A stretch of 64,000 bases of DNA. It comes from Lobosporangium transversale (taxonomy: Eukaryota; Mortierellomycota; Mortierellomycetes; Mortierellales; Mortierellaceae). A program made the translations under genes and the position numbers. The stretch is from NCBI RefSeq assembly GCF_002105155.1, contig NW_019028979.1, positions 1,116,001-1,180,000 on the forward strand, given 5' to 3'. Numbering within the stretch: the first letter of the stretch is position 1; each line of letters opens with the position of its first letter. Positions 48,540 to 59,800 of the stretch are shown here, piece after piece. Below the pieces are notes generated by a model. That model made no database searches and was not told where the DNA came from. It worked only from the letters and a program-made list of their open reading frames with translations.

Positions 48540-49661
48540 GGTCGTATCTAGTTCAGCGGGTGAAGGAGCTACGTGAGAGAGGGATGAGGGAAAGAGAGAA
48601 TGAGTGAAGATTCAAAAGGGAGGAAAAAAAAAAGAAAAAAAAAAAAGGGAAAAAGAAAAAACGTACACAAAAAAAAGCCTTCGTTTTTATATGTCTCTGC
48701 TGCGTAACATTACAGTACACGCATATTTTATTCAAAACAAAACAAAACAAAACAAAAAACAAAAAAAAAAAAAAAAAGACTAGACTCGGGTTTCCAAAAC
48801 GCGCCAAATTAAGACATAAATCGCGCATGAGAGTTGATCAATTTTTTTTTTTCTGATTTAAAAAACTCATTCATTCAATGTCGAGTCAGCTAGGAAGAAG
48901 GACAAGGTTGAATGAGATCCCTTTCGTCTGCGCGGATAATAGCCGTGTTTCCAATTTTTTTTTTTTATTTTTTTATTTTTTTTTTTTGTTTGTTTACACA
49001 AATTTGTTCCTGCTCTGCAAAATATGAATTATTCGACCACACAAATTTGAAACTACCTCTTATCTTTCCTCTTGGGTCAAAGGTCTAAAAGAGACTTGAG
49101 ACCCCCGACCATTTACACTAACTATGGTGCAGCTTATCGGGAACATGCATTTATCCCTTCGCATAACACTTAATTGGGACTTCTGAATATGTTGATCAGG
49201 AAGAAAAGGGGGACAGATAGACGGATGGATGGATGGATGGATGCCTATTTTGATGGATGCGGGGGTATTTCTTGTATTCTTGTATCATGTCATCTCATGC
49301 CATTTATGTCCAATGAACGGTCTGTGCACCCACCAATTCCAGTCTTTTTTTGTACGTGGACATGAAACAAGTCAAGTGCAATTTTGAGCTCGTCTTTTCA
49401 AATCTTTTCATATCCTAAAAAAAGACATCAGCTGGTGCGAGATTCTGGTCTGAACGCGTTTTTTTGATCTCACATCGTAGACAGCATTGGGTTCGTATAT
49501 TATCCCAAAATGTTTGTGTAATAATTGATAATCACTTCACTTGTAGTCTGTCGTTGTGCTCGTGGTATCAAAGAATAATAAGAGATAGTTATTTGGAGGA
49601 GTCATTATTGTCAATATTCATCCTTACACGCGTAGCGTACGCGTTCTGGACGCGATCCATC

Positions 49662-49697
<36 letters not shown>

Positions 49698-50041
49698 CCA
49701 AGTGCACGGGCGAAGTCTGCTTGTAAAGTTTCCAAACACCTATTTTGATTGATTGATTGAAATGCCCTTGTGATTTCCTGAGCAGGTTGAAGTGGAAAAG
49801 GGCAAAGCAAACAAGTGGGCTAAAAATAGTGCTTCCATTTCTCACTTCTTTCCTCTGTTCTGTATTACATTCATATCCTTTCTTTTTTTTTTTGCTTGTC
49901 AAGTAAACCATTTAACTATCCGCCATTGGCGCACTAGGTCAAAAAAGACCTCTCCCTGTCAGCACTTTGCTTTGCTTTGTTTTGCTTGGCACTCCCATCT
50001 TTCCGTTCTCTCAACAGCTCATCTACATTCAAGTAGCTGCC
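48540..50041. other. divergent intergenic region, EF2 / PC-esterase-like
   Basis: No gene. Long T and A runs (48636-48660, 48956-48987, 49663-49694), a CAAAA-repeat (48735-48760) and a GGAT repeat (49224-49241). Confidence 0.6.
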
Positions 50042-51487
50042 ATGCCATCCGCTCCAATACTGGGTCGGTCTCTGATCCTGTTCGTTGGATGCGCTGTCTT
50101 CTTTCAGCTCATCCTTTTCTTCAAGAGCAATTTTTCGTCCTCATCTGACTTTGACCAACAGTTCTCCTCACAGCAAAATAGGGATTGGCCTTCAGATTCA
50201 TCAAACAATTGGAATGAACATGTCCGGAATCGACACCCTTCGGTGCAACTCTCACTTCGAGACTATGAAGTTTTAGATGAACTAGCGGAAAAGATCGCCA
50301 CAACAGAGTCGTATCGTGTCTTTGAGAATAAGGATGAAGGGCGAATCCATGGAACAAACATCAAAAAAGACCCCACCCTCGTTCGTAAAATTAGGGAACA
50401 GATCCAGTGCTGGACTACCCACGGTTCCTGGCAACGACAGGATGGGGTGTTCACACCACTCAAACATCTAGGGGACTCGCGCTTTGCTAAATGCGACAGA
50501 AATTTTATCAAAGCATTGGATCAAGAAGGTAGCGGTCACTACTTGGGTGAATTTGATCATGCAAATGAACGGTTCCTGGTTCGAGAGGCCGTCAAATATA
50601 AATGGGTACCCGATGAGAAAATCTGTGGACCAGGATCCGGAATCGGTGTGATGGGTTTGGAGGACGATCGAGCCAAGTATCAGCCCTATACTAAGCAAAG
50701 TTTCTGTCAGGTGATCAACCAACGCGACGTGCTTGTCGTGGGCGACTTGACACAGTACCAAATTCATGATGTGTTGTTGTCAGCGTTCCAAAGTTCATTT
50801 GCCTGTTATGGTGAGCTAGGCTGCCTACACCACAGTGCTCATGGACTCTGTCAGAATGTTGGTCTCAAGTATGCTAGAAATGACGTGCTGTCAGTTCCCT
50901 GGGCTGTGGACCCAGAGGAGGAAGAATATCCAAGCGCAACAACGGTAGAGCAAGCATGGGCAACAGAGGATATGCTTCTCAAATACAAAGTGTTGATCCT
51001 GAATCGCGGTCTCTTCTGGAGAACAGACGAGGTGTTCCTGAGTGAGCTGGTCTTTACTATGAAACACCTTTGGAAGTATTATCCTGATACCCTGATTATT
51101 TACCGTGCAACTCATCCTCTATCATCTAATTGCTCGCAGCTGAAGAATCAAGGTGAGGATGAGGCAATCGCGGATAAATATGGTAACTCCGTAGTTGAAG
51201 GAACTGTGCTTCAGAAGCCGCTTAAGGAACCGCCTAAAAGGCAAATAGAGCGCCAAGCAAATGGAGAGGAGTACCGCCCATCAATGGCGGATATCCAAAG
51301 GCAGAATCGCATAGCTAAGCGTGTGGTTGAGGCGGCGGGGGGTATCTACTTGGATACAGAGGCCATGTTTGCTCTGCGACATGATGGAAGAATGGGTGAC
51401 GGCGATTGTGCTCGATTCTGTGCTCCAGGACCACTAGACGCTTATGTAGACCTAATTTATAACACATTGAGGATCCTGCAAGTGTAG
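50042..51487 (+). CDS. PC-esterase (TBL/NXPE-like) family membrane protein without catalytic residues
   Basis: Single exon, 481 residues from the ATG at 50042. A short cytosolic start and one hydrophobic segment (SLILFVGCAVFFQLILFF, about 9-26) predict a type II Golgi/ER membrane protein. The lumenal part has the PC-esterase order: REQIQCWTTHGSW, a GDS-loop equivalent LVVGDLTQYQIHD, LIIYRATHPLSSNCS, and a DxxH-loop equivalent DCARFCAPGPLDAY. Active members use Ser of GDS and Asp/His of DxxH to move acetyl groups on polysaccharides. Here Ser is Leu and His is Arg, so a non-catalytic role is likely if the alignment is right. The cysteines around the DCxxxC element and the sequence CYGELGCLHHSAHGLC are kept. 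Family call moderate; substrate unknown. Confidence 0.68.
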   Translation: MPSAPILGRSLILFVGCAVFFQLILFFKSNFSSSSDFDQQFSSQQNRDWPSDSSNNWNEHVRNRHPSVQLSLRDYEVLDELAEKIATTESYRVFENKDEGRIHGTNIKKDPTLVRKIREQIQCWTTHGSWQRQDGVFTPLKHLGDSRFAKCDRNFIKALDQEGSGHYLGEFDHANERFLVREAVKYKWVPDEKICGPGSGIGVMGLEDDRAKYQPYTKQSFCQVINQRDVLVVGDLTQYQIHDVLLSAFQSSFACYGELGCLHHSAHGLCQNVGLKYARNDVLSVPWAVDPEEEEYPSATTVEQAWATEDMLLKYKVLILNRGLFWRTDEVFLSELVFTMKHLWKYYPDTLIIYRATHPLSSNCSQLKNQGEDEAIADKYGNSVVEGTVLQKPLKEPPKRQIERQANGEEYRPSMADIQRQNRIAKRVVEAAGGIYLDTEAMFALRHDGRMGDGDCARFCAPGPLDAYVDLIYNTLRILQV

Positions 51488-52955
51488 TTGTGTGGCTGCT
51501 ACTACATCCAAAATACTATTTCATTTATTGCAGCAAAATATAAAAAAAAAAAAAAAAAAAAAAAAAACATCCTGTATGATGGAAGATGATAACACTCCTA
51601 CAACTATAAAACGTTTGTATGAAAGTACAGCGAGCACACCTCGATTTTAAAAATATGCTAATGATTGTCAAGATAAAATTCTATGCATCAATAAGTAAGT
51701 GAATATTTTTTTTTTTTTTTTTATTTTTTTTTTTATTTTTATTTTTTTTTTCAAAGCTGGGTATACCGAGTGATCTTCATCCTATAGAAAAGTAACTGTG
51801 GTGCACATGAGGAAGTATTAAATACATTTATATAGCAAAGCAACAGGTCTGGCTAACAATCCTTACTGCGGTTATTTTCATCGCCGGATGATTGGGACCA
51901 CCATTTTTAGGCTAATAGCATCAAGGAAGTTGTACGGTTGTGCTTTGACTCCTCAGTCCACTAATCATTGCCGATTTTTTCATTCTCTTCCACTTCCTCC
52001 CCTCCCTCTATCCAGCTTTGGATAATGTTTATAGCTGTGCAGGATCACCAATAGACAGACAGCCACTGCTGCCCACCAGTCAGGTCCCAAAACAGGCACA
52101 AGTGAGTGGGCGAGTAAGTGGAAATATCAACTCGTCCTATTACACAGTTGGATGAAGATACAACATCTGAAACGCACAAGGATGAAGATAATAAGAGTGA
52201 CAAGGACGATGAATGGGAATGTTGGCTCAAAATTAGGTTAGTGTGTAGTCATTGCAGGTTCTTTAAGAAGCATGGACCTCAAGGACACATCTTTTGATAC
52301 AGATGAATATTGTGACAATGGAAATGCCAGCAGCTGCAAATACAATAGAATGAGCGGCCTTGTAGTAATTAAAACAAATAATAAAAATAAAAATCGTGAG
52401 TGTGGATATTCCCAGATGATAAAGACTTATTGGGATGATAAGTAGTTCGTTTTATGATTCTGGCAAATAATTGGATACCCATCCTTAAACTAAGCAGGAT
52501 ATATACCTTACAACGCTTTGCATTGTCAGTAAAGAAGAAAAAAAAATGATTACAACCATAATAGCAATGCTCGATGCCAAAGGAGGAAGAGGAGGAGGAT
52601 ATGCAGTTGCTACTCTTTACATTGAGGCGGTTATTATCAACTGCTAACTTGGGACGAGCAAATGGTGCAAGAGATCAAGAAAATGTCTTCGATTTCATTT
52701 TTGCAAAGCAAATGGCACAAGATCAGTCGTATCTAGGAGCATCTTGGTAGGTTCTGAGTTCACCAAAGTGCTTTCTATGTACAGCCCCTCTTTTCAACCA
52801 AGTTATAGAAACAAACAGAACTATTCTGAATAGCTGAACAGTTGTTTGTATTGCAACATGTGTACATGTACTGTAGATGAGGTCGAAGATGACCAATAAT
52901 CAGTGGAGTAAACACAAAGATAGAAGATGGAAAGCATTAAAGTTTATTGGCTTCG
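51488..52955. other. gene-poor region left of the transposon
   Basis: No gene is supported. An A run at 51541-51567 and a T run at 51705-51752 lie downstream of the PC-esterase-like gene. A possible target-site flank (tcg) precedes the transposon end at 52956. Confidence 0.55.
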
Positions 52956-53091
52956 AGCCTTTCTCAGCGCAAAAAAATTTTGATTTGATTTTCTTGTGAT
53001 GTTTTTTTTAGGGGGGTAATTGTGTAACATGGATTTCAGCAAATTTTCAACAAATCCAATAAAAATCTATTCATTTTAGAAGCGCACGAAA
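52956..53091 (+). repeat. left terminal inverted repeat of the Harbinger element
   Basis: Matches the reverse complement of 56413-56534 almost base for base. Differences are two extra G in a GGGG run, a few substitutions and an 11-base insertion after TTTCAGC. The high similarity suggests a young insertion. Confidence 0.92.
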
Positions 53092-53181
53092 TTGAGGCTT
53101 GTAACTTCAGTAAGTAGTCTTCTCAAGGTGTGGAAGAAAAAAAAAAAACAGATTCTCACCCCTTCTTTCAAAAATACAAAA

Positions 53182-54997
53182 ATGAACTCCACCCCTCCTC
53201 CATCCCAACAAAGCGACAGAAGCGAGCTTGCTCACTCTTCTACTGCTCAAGAACAACAAACTGTCAATGAAAATGAAAATGAAAATGAAGAGCCTCTGAT
53301 TCGGACTCGTCCATTGTATGCCAACAACAAATCTGCTCAACCAACGCGTGTACATCAACACTGGCACCAGCAGGAAAATCAACCTCATCAGCAAATTCAT
53401 CAAGTTCAACACCATCAACAGCTGCATCTTTCGCAGTACGGTCGACAGCCCCCTGCAGGCCAGGTAATGTGAAGCCTGTTGTCTTTGACCCATCAATTAA
53501 AGGTAATCGAGAAAGTTTAACCAAATCCATTTCGCTCCATTGTTGTAGAACGTTGGGGGTTCACCTCTCTCTTTCATTCCAACCTCCGCTCTACTTTATC
53601 CATCCTACCCGGGCTATCCTGTGGCAAACTTTCAGACCGAGTTTACCGCTCCACTTTCTCCTGCCTCTTCCTTCCACTCCCCTACTCCTTCTACTCATTC
53701 TTTGTCTCCGCCTCCCCTTGGTGCGATGTCCTCCATTTCATCGGGCTCGAACGCCTATCGCGTTAAACGTAAAGCGACGACAGTGACGCACGACTCTTCG
53801 GCGTCTCGCAAACGACCATCTTCGTCATCGTTACAGTCATCAGAGTTGAAGACACAGCAAGGCATGTCAGGGAGAGCTCCATCATTCTCTTTCAAAAAAG
53901 AGCACGAAACATGTATTGCTAGGCAAATGGCGCTTCCCGAAAATTGGCCAATTTTAACAGCAAGAGGGAAGGCAAGAAAAGATCGCCGATCAAAACGGGA
54001 TGTCTTTGCGGACATTGCGCGAGAGCTCAACAAGAAATTCACTACAGAAGAAAGCAAACTGAAGATTGGCGAAAGCCAAGTAAAAAACAAAGTGGAGGCC
54101 ATGTATAGGATCTTTTGCAAGGAATGCACTTTTTACAATTCAACTGGAAATGGTGATAAACCTGGTGGCCTAACCTTAGACGAACAGATGAATTATAGAT
54201 GTCACTATTTCTTCATCCTGTTCGAGGCTGGTTCCATATCAGACGACGGTGAGATCGTTGTTCATGATAACGAATCATTTGTCCCTCCCATGATGCGTCA
54301 GGCCAGTGCCAAGGTTGATGTTCAGAATAACGTTGAAGATGTGGAATGGTCAGATACTGAAGGTAGCACGAACGAAGACAATGACGGATACAACGATGAC
54401 GATGGTAACAACGGTGGTGACGATGATGTTGGCTCTAGTGACCATGGAAGACGCGCAACATCAGTTGCCTCGACTGTTGCTTCAATAAAGTCAACAAAGT
54501 CAACAAAGAAATCAAACCAGGAAACGTTGTCAGCCCCACCAAAGACAAAAGGACCACAGCAAAATGACATAACTCAAGTGGTCGATTTTATGCGCGAGGC
54601 TGAAAACAAAAAAATGGAAATAGAAAACAAAAAAATGGAAATAGAAAACAAAAAAATGGAAATAGAAAACAAAAAAATGGAAATAGAAAACAAAAAAATG
54701 GAAGTAGAAAGAATCAGGATAAAAATGGAGGAGGAAAGAGAAAAAAGGAGGCTAAAAATGGAGGAAGAAAGGCATGCGATTTATAAGAGGGAGCGCGAGC
54801 TGGAACTACGGGGCCGTGAACTGGAATTACAAGAGAGAGAGCTTAAAATGGCTTTAGAAAAAAGAAAATTGCAATCCCCAGAACGTGACCCCAGTATTAA
54901 TTTTAATCTTAAGAATGTGTTTGCATTCCGCTCCAGGTCCAACAGTGCTTCACCAACTAGGTCTGGTACAGCTCATAATAATAGCCAAGGCTTTTGA
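53182..54997 (+). CDS. Myb/SANT-like accessory DNA-binding protein of the Harbinger element
   Basis: Two exons, 53182-53463 and 53549-54997; 576 residues in frame. Gln/His- and Pro/Ser-rich N-terminus, then a Myb/SANT-like domain (about 225-315) with WPILTARGKARKDRRSKRDVFADIARELNKKF, where a trihelix protein would read its target. Then come an acidic Asp/Asn region and five tandem ENKKMEI heptads (54602-54706) merging into a long E/K/R coiled coil (about 410-540). In PIF/Harbinger elements the second gene brings the transposase to the nucleus and terminal repeats. The frame is intact while the partner transposase is not. Confidence 0.8.
54602..54706 (+). repeat. 21-bp tandem repeat x5 in the accessory gene
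   Basis: Five head-to-tail 21-bp units encode the heptad ENKKMEI (the last has Val). Because units are 21 bp, expansion keeps the frame and the coiled-coil register. Confidence 0.92.
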
Positions 54998-55034
54998 AAT
55001 TGTTCGAAACACTCTTCATAGGAGATTCTTATTT

Positions 55035-56364
55035 CTATAGTGATGTCTCATTAAACATTGTCGCTTTTAGTTTTGCTCGCTTGATATCGCCAAGTACCTT
55101 CATTGCTGCCTCGTAGCGTTCTACTGCTTTCCAATCACTAAAGTCAATGTCTTCTTCAAGACATTCCTGTGCTTGGAATCCCTCAGTCACTCCATCTTGC
55201 ACTTCACGTACCCATTTTTGTTGTTCCTGTCCTTGCTCCAATGTTGCGTTTGATTCAGGGTCCATGAGTTCCTGATCATCTTTATCAAGTCTCGTAAGGA
55301 CATTGTGAAGGACGACACAGGCTAGTACATGGGCTGTAGCAACATCAACGTCTTCTTGTCTTAAAACTCTAAGTCGTAGCGAAGTCAGAGATGGAAAGCG
55401 ACCCTTGAGCATCCCTAATTGCGTGTTCAATCTTTGCTCGAATGTGGCTGAGGCGCTTATTGAATTCCCTTGCATTGGCGATAAGACCTTGCATTCTGGA
55501 GTAACCTGTCATTAGGGTGGGCGACGACTTGTATGCCGCATCTCCTATTAGATGTTCCTCCTCACAAAAATATTCATGTTTTTTTGTAAATTGCTTCGTT
55601 TTCTTGAATGCACTAGAATCGTGCCAAGTCCCATAATACCCTGTATAAAAGGCCGTAAAGATACCCTCATGGTCGCAAATCGCTGTCGCCCCCATTGCGA
55701 AGCGCCCTTTTCTTGTAGCCCAAAAGTCTCGTTTCCAAGATGGGGCGCGTAGGTGAGGAAGGTCAGTCCCATCAATGATACCTATGAGATCTGGAAATCC
55801 TGCCTTTGCAAACGCCAACTTAATTTCCGCTTTTCTGTTAGCATCGGGCCATTTGATGATATCGTTGGCTATGGCACAAAGTGCGGTAATAACTCGCTGG
55901 TAGTACTTGTGTGCAGTACCAACAGAAACACCCATAGAAGGGTCAATCGACTCGTACGAAGCCAGAGATCCATTGTGGGCAAGGCGTTGGAGAGCAACCA
56001 TCAATTGAATTCTGACGCTTGGTTGAACCCTATAACCAGTGGACTGGAAGCAGGGGTGGTCCTTAATAAGATCAACCACAACGTCCATTTGCTCTTTCGT
56101 CATTCGAAAGGCTTTCTTAAAAATTCTGGGACTCGAATTGGCAAGGACCTGGTCCCGATGGACCGAGGACTTGAGAAAACTCAACCTAGTCCGAGAAACT
56201 AAATATCTAGCTGTCCGATATTTCTTAATGGCCAAAAGAGGCAAAAGTGCAGTAGGACAGGTCTTTGGGAACTGGAGAGTCCACATTAGTAGCATTTTCA
56301 TCGCTGATAAAGTGCCCTCACGAGCGCTCAAAGGATGGCGATCAAAATTGCGATAACGGACCAT
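55035..56364 (-). pseudogene. PIF/Harbinger DDE transposase, single-base frameshift
   Basis: Start ATG at 56364 (the frame upstream is in the terminal repeat). Helix-turn-helix region about 80-150 (FRMTKEQMDVVVDLIKDHP..VRIQLMVALQRLAH). Catalytic triad residues are visible: first Asp in GIIDGTDLPHL, second Asp in HLIGDAAYKSS, Glu in RAKIEHA. The frame is broken near 55418-55421: the first frame ends in RAKIEHAI and then unrelated residues, while the expected continuation GMLKGRFPSLTSLRLRV lies one frame away and runs to a stop at 55035. One base too many explains it. Everything else is intact, so this is a recent inactivation, a programmed shift, or a sequencing/assembly error in a TTA context. 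Confidence 0.85.
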
Positions 56365-56412
56365 TGTAAAAAGAAAAAAAGGCTTGGGGGAAGAAGGGTA
56401 GGAAGGTGTACT

Positions 56413-56534
56413 TTCGTGCGTTTCTAAAATGAATAGATTTTTATTGGATTTGCTGAAATCTATGTTACACAATTACCCCTAAAAAAAACATCACAAGAAA
56501 ATCAAATCAAAATTTTTTTGCGCTGAGAAAGGCT
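56413..56534 (-). repeat. right terminal inverted repeat of the Harbinger element
   Basis: Inverted copy of the left end (52956-53091); 122 bp because it lacks an 11-base insertion present on the left. Confidence 0.92.
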
Positions 56535-56740
56535 ACGCGTACTTCTGAACATTAAGCAATGTCCTGTGCCAGTAAACCAAACAAGGATAAGCTGTACAAC
56601 ATGAGCAAGCCTCAGGATGGTTTTTTTTTTTTTTTTTTTTTTTTCTCCTTCGCCACTTGGAGTGACAAGAGTGAAATGGTTAGCGCAACCCTTGGAAATG
56701 AGGAAATTCTTCAGTTTCAATCAAGATGACAGAACAATAA
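56535..56740. other. spacer between transposon and LRR gene
   Basis: No gene. Contains a T run of about 24 nt (56621-56644). It carries the likely promoter of the LRR gene or a remnant of it. Confidence 0.5.
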
Positions 56741-56888
56741 TACCAACAATTCCGAAATGCCGACAACATCATTGAAGAAGTTTGTGTCAGAACTGCTTCC
56801 ACCTCTGCAAACAATGGTAACTCATCATGCTCTGTGTGGTTGCAAGACATTCGAGAAGTGTTTCCGGATGCACTGCGATTTAAGTTGA

Positions 56889-58725
56889 ATGGCCATCCCA
56901 TTCCTTTTAGATGCTGATGGCAACAGGTATGCAAAGTTATTATTTGTTTTTTACCATGGTGCCTTATCAATTGCTCTGAAAAGAAAATGGGTGAATTTAA
57001 TTTGGCAAAGTTCATTATTTTTTGTCTATTAGAATCGAACCTCCACGCATTGCGTTCTATCTTGACAAGGTCCTGGATGTCATTACAGGAATATCGCCGA
57101 TCTGCAACTGCAACAATAGTAGCAACGTCAATAGCAACCGCAAAGTCGTCATCCGTTTACCTATATCGCAGAAGTTATCAAATCTGACTTCCTCACATGA
57201 ACTCCTTTTACCAATATCAAATTTGGTTCAGTCTTTCAACCAATCTTTTACTGGCAACAACGCACAAGCCGAGATGATCAACTCTAACCTTGAAAAGATT
57301 GCAGAGTTGCTGCTTGAGGCCAAAGAGAAGGATGACAAAATAATTGAACCGCAATTAGAGGCTAAGGAGAAGAATGATAAAATGCTTGAGCTACAAAGCC
57401 AAGCCCTTGACAGACTTGCCATCCTTCAAAAGCAGGCCAATGCTATCCTCACTCAGAACTTTGAACTATACGAATATCCAATCCCTCGACTTTTTATCAT
57501 TTTACCTGACAACACCACCACCAAATGGGACCCAAGGAAAGTTTTGAGGAACAAATTCCGCCTTTATTTCCTCTGTGAATGTGGGGATCACACTGCAGAG
57601 ACAAGCAAGAGTATTCAGAACCAAATTCATATTGCCAAGCATGATGGATATGAAGTCCGAGACAGCACAGAGTTCTTTCGGAAGTATGGGAAATATATGC
57701 TAATCCTTTTACAGATGCTCAAGTTAGGAATGGGAGCAACCCCGGCTACTTCATTGACACCAGGTCCAAATCTGATCGATGCTGCTATCGCTTACTCAAT
57801 CGCTTATATGGGTACGCTTTCCAAGAAATATCCAGTTTTGGACAACGCCAACGCAATCGATGACTATGGAGAGCTTGAAGGGGCTGACCTTCGACAGCTG
57901 GACACATTCCTTCGTATTAACGATGAGGGCAGAAAACTTGGTAACCTGTACAGGATCACTACAGAAACAGGCCGTGTCAAATGGGTTTGTTTTGAACACT
58001 ATCGTTGGACATATAGAGAAGCAGAACAGAAAGTGTTTGAAAATGCAGTGGAGACGAATGGAGGTGAATATGACTCGCACCTTGGTAAAGTGGTTATCAC
58101 ATTGGAATCAAAAACTAGAGCTGGAGAATTCTTCGATGCGCTGACCAATGCAAGACGTGTTTACGAGCTGGTCATCGCATTCAGGTGGCAATGGACCAAG
58201 ACTGACCTTGAAGCATTTGAGAAAGCACTCAAGATGTCTAGTGTATCGATTCTTCGACTTGATCTTGGAGAATTTCAAGGGAGCACAACCAGAAAAATAC
58301 TTTCTACATCTTTACGATACGAAATACTTGTTCGCATCATGGAGATTAGCAACATGAAGACGATTCATATTGCTCTATCCCCCGACCTCATAAAGTTTTC
58401 AAATTTACAGCCCAGAAGATCGTCACAGCTTCATCAGCTATCCTTTAAGGTGCAACCTCAATCGATCAGAGCTGGTGAATATCGAGTAATTGCAAATTCA
58501 CTCAAGTCCAACACAGCTTTGACCGCCTTGGACCTGAGAGATAACTTAATTGGGGAAGAAGGGGCCCTGACACTGTCTAAGGCACTAAAGACGAACACGA
58601 CACTAGCCACTTTGAACTTACTCGACAACTCAATTGGAAAAGAAGGAGCTGTAGCACTGTCAGAAGCACTCAAGACGAACAGGACTTTGGCCATTCTGGA
58701 TGTAGAGTACGATTCGTTTGCGTAA
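56889..58725 (+). CDS. NLR-like leucine-rich-repeat protein, N-terminal two thirds
   Basis: Modelled as two exons (56889-56926 and 57033-58725, 576 residues), joined by GT-AG at ADGN-R-IEPP. I recognise the layout, not a named gene. Residues about 70-140 are a charged coiled coil (LEKIAELLLEAKEKDDK). Then comes a conserved block, ELYEYPIPRLFIILPD, RNKFRLYFLCECGDHT, HDGYEVRDSTEFFRKYGKYM, and FEHYRWTYREAEQ. C-terminal LRRs of the NLRC3/RNI type follow (ALTALDLRDNLIGEEGALTLSKALKTNTT repeats, 28 residues each). No P-loop is visible. An open frame without ATG at 56741-56914 (with SVWLQDIREVFPDALRFKL) reads into this exon but one frame off, suggesting a true upstream exon damaged by an indel. The start is therefore uncertain. 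Confidence 0.55.
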
Positions 58726-59190
58726 GAAGGAGCCCTAATGCTGTCAAGGACCAACACGACATTAACCAGTTTGGCCTTTAGTAATAAATCAATTGGAAAT
58801 GAAGGAGCTTTGGCACTAGCTAAGGCACTCAAGACGGTCACAACTTTGACTTACTTGGATTTGAGATACAACTCAATTGAGGATGAAGGGGCTGTAGCAC
58901 TGTCAGAGGCACTCACGATGAACACAAGTTTGACTACCTTGCACTTGGATAGCAACTCATTAGGGATGAAGGAGCTCAGGCACTGTCAGAGGCACTCAAG
59001 GTGAACAAGTTTGACTATCTTGAAGTGGTAACTCGATTAGGAATGAAGGAGCGCAGGAACTGTCAGAGGCGCTCAAGATTAACAGAAGCTTGATTACGCA
59101 GTTGCGCTTCAATAAGGTTAGGAAGGGCACTGTCTGAGGTGCTCAAGACTAGCACAACTTTAACTACTTTGGACTTGGGGTGCGAGCGTA
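58726..59190 (+). pseudogene. decaying LRR tail of the NLR-like gene
   Basis: After an in-frame TAA at 58723-58725, the same frame continues with LRR units ([37 protein letters not shown]) to about 58965. There a one-base loss shifts the repeat into another frame ([12 protein letters not shown]), with a second shift near 59040 and fragments (GALSEVLKTSTTLTTLDL) to about 59190. At least four more 28-residue units can be traced. They explain what would otherwise be a gene-free stretch. Confidence 0.72.
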
Positions 59191-59800
59191 GCATGATATT
59201 TGTTTTGTATTTTAAAACCTGAAAGATTACACTAATAATATTCTTGTGAAATGTAGTAAGAGAAAAGATATACAAGTATTCTTTCTATTATCCAAATAAA
59301 GGCGCTCATTCTCGACTCGTTATACTGCATTTGAAGTGCATTATTAATTTATATCAGGTTTGATTCCTAAGGAGTTCTGGCATTGTTTTTTGGGCGGAGC
59401 AATTTAGAAGTGCTACTGGATATCGTGCACATGGTTGTGGAAGCTACGGCTACAGCAATAGGGCTCGCGAGGGTGACAACGACAAGACTTGTGATGACAA
59501 ACACGCTATAATTTGTTCCATTTGGTGTGTCAGTTGCCACCTCGGCTGCTTGTTAGCCAAATCTTGAATCTACAAGTGGTTTTTTATTTCAAACTCTTAT
59601 TCACGTACAAATGTTTGGTCCTTCGATTGAATAGCCAAGGGGAACAGATAAAATATTAGCTAAATATATTTGACTGTGGATCACGGGGACTAGCAAAATT
59701 TTTGGAAAGGAAAACGCCATCAGCTCCACTTTTGTTCTTAATCTTTACACTCGAAGCCTTACCCCTCGACTAATAAGAAGCTGAAGATAGTATCGCAGCC
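59191..59800. other. intergenic region
   Basis: No gene is supported between the LRR remnant and the F-box gene. Confidence 0.5.

Larger units (their letters stand above)
52956..56534. mobile_element. PIF/Harbinger DNA transposon
   Basis: A 3.58-kb element bounded by long terminal inverted repeats (52956-53091 and 56413-56534), beginning AGCCTTTCTCAGCGC at each end. Inside are two convergent genes whose stop codons lie 37 bp apart: a Myb/SANT-like DNA-binding protein (+) and a DDE transposase (-). This is the standard two-gene PIF/Harbinger layout. The 3-bp flanks read tcg and acg, so a target duplication is only two-thirds matched and is not the usual TWA. The transposase frame is broken by one base. 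Confidence 0.88.

Noticed and set aside
56413-56472. Extended N-terminus of the transposase
   Set aside because: The frame reads from a TTG inside the terminal inverted repeat; the first ATG is at 56364.
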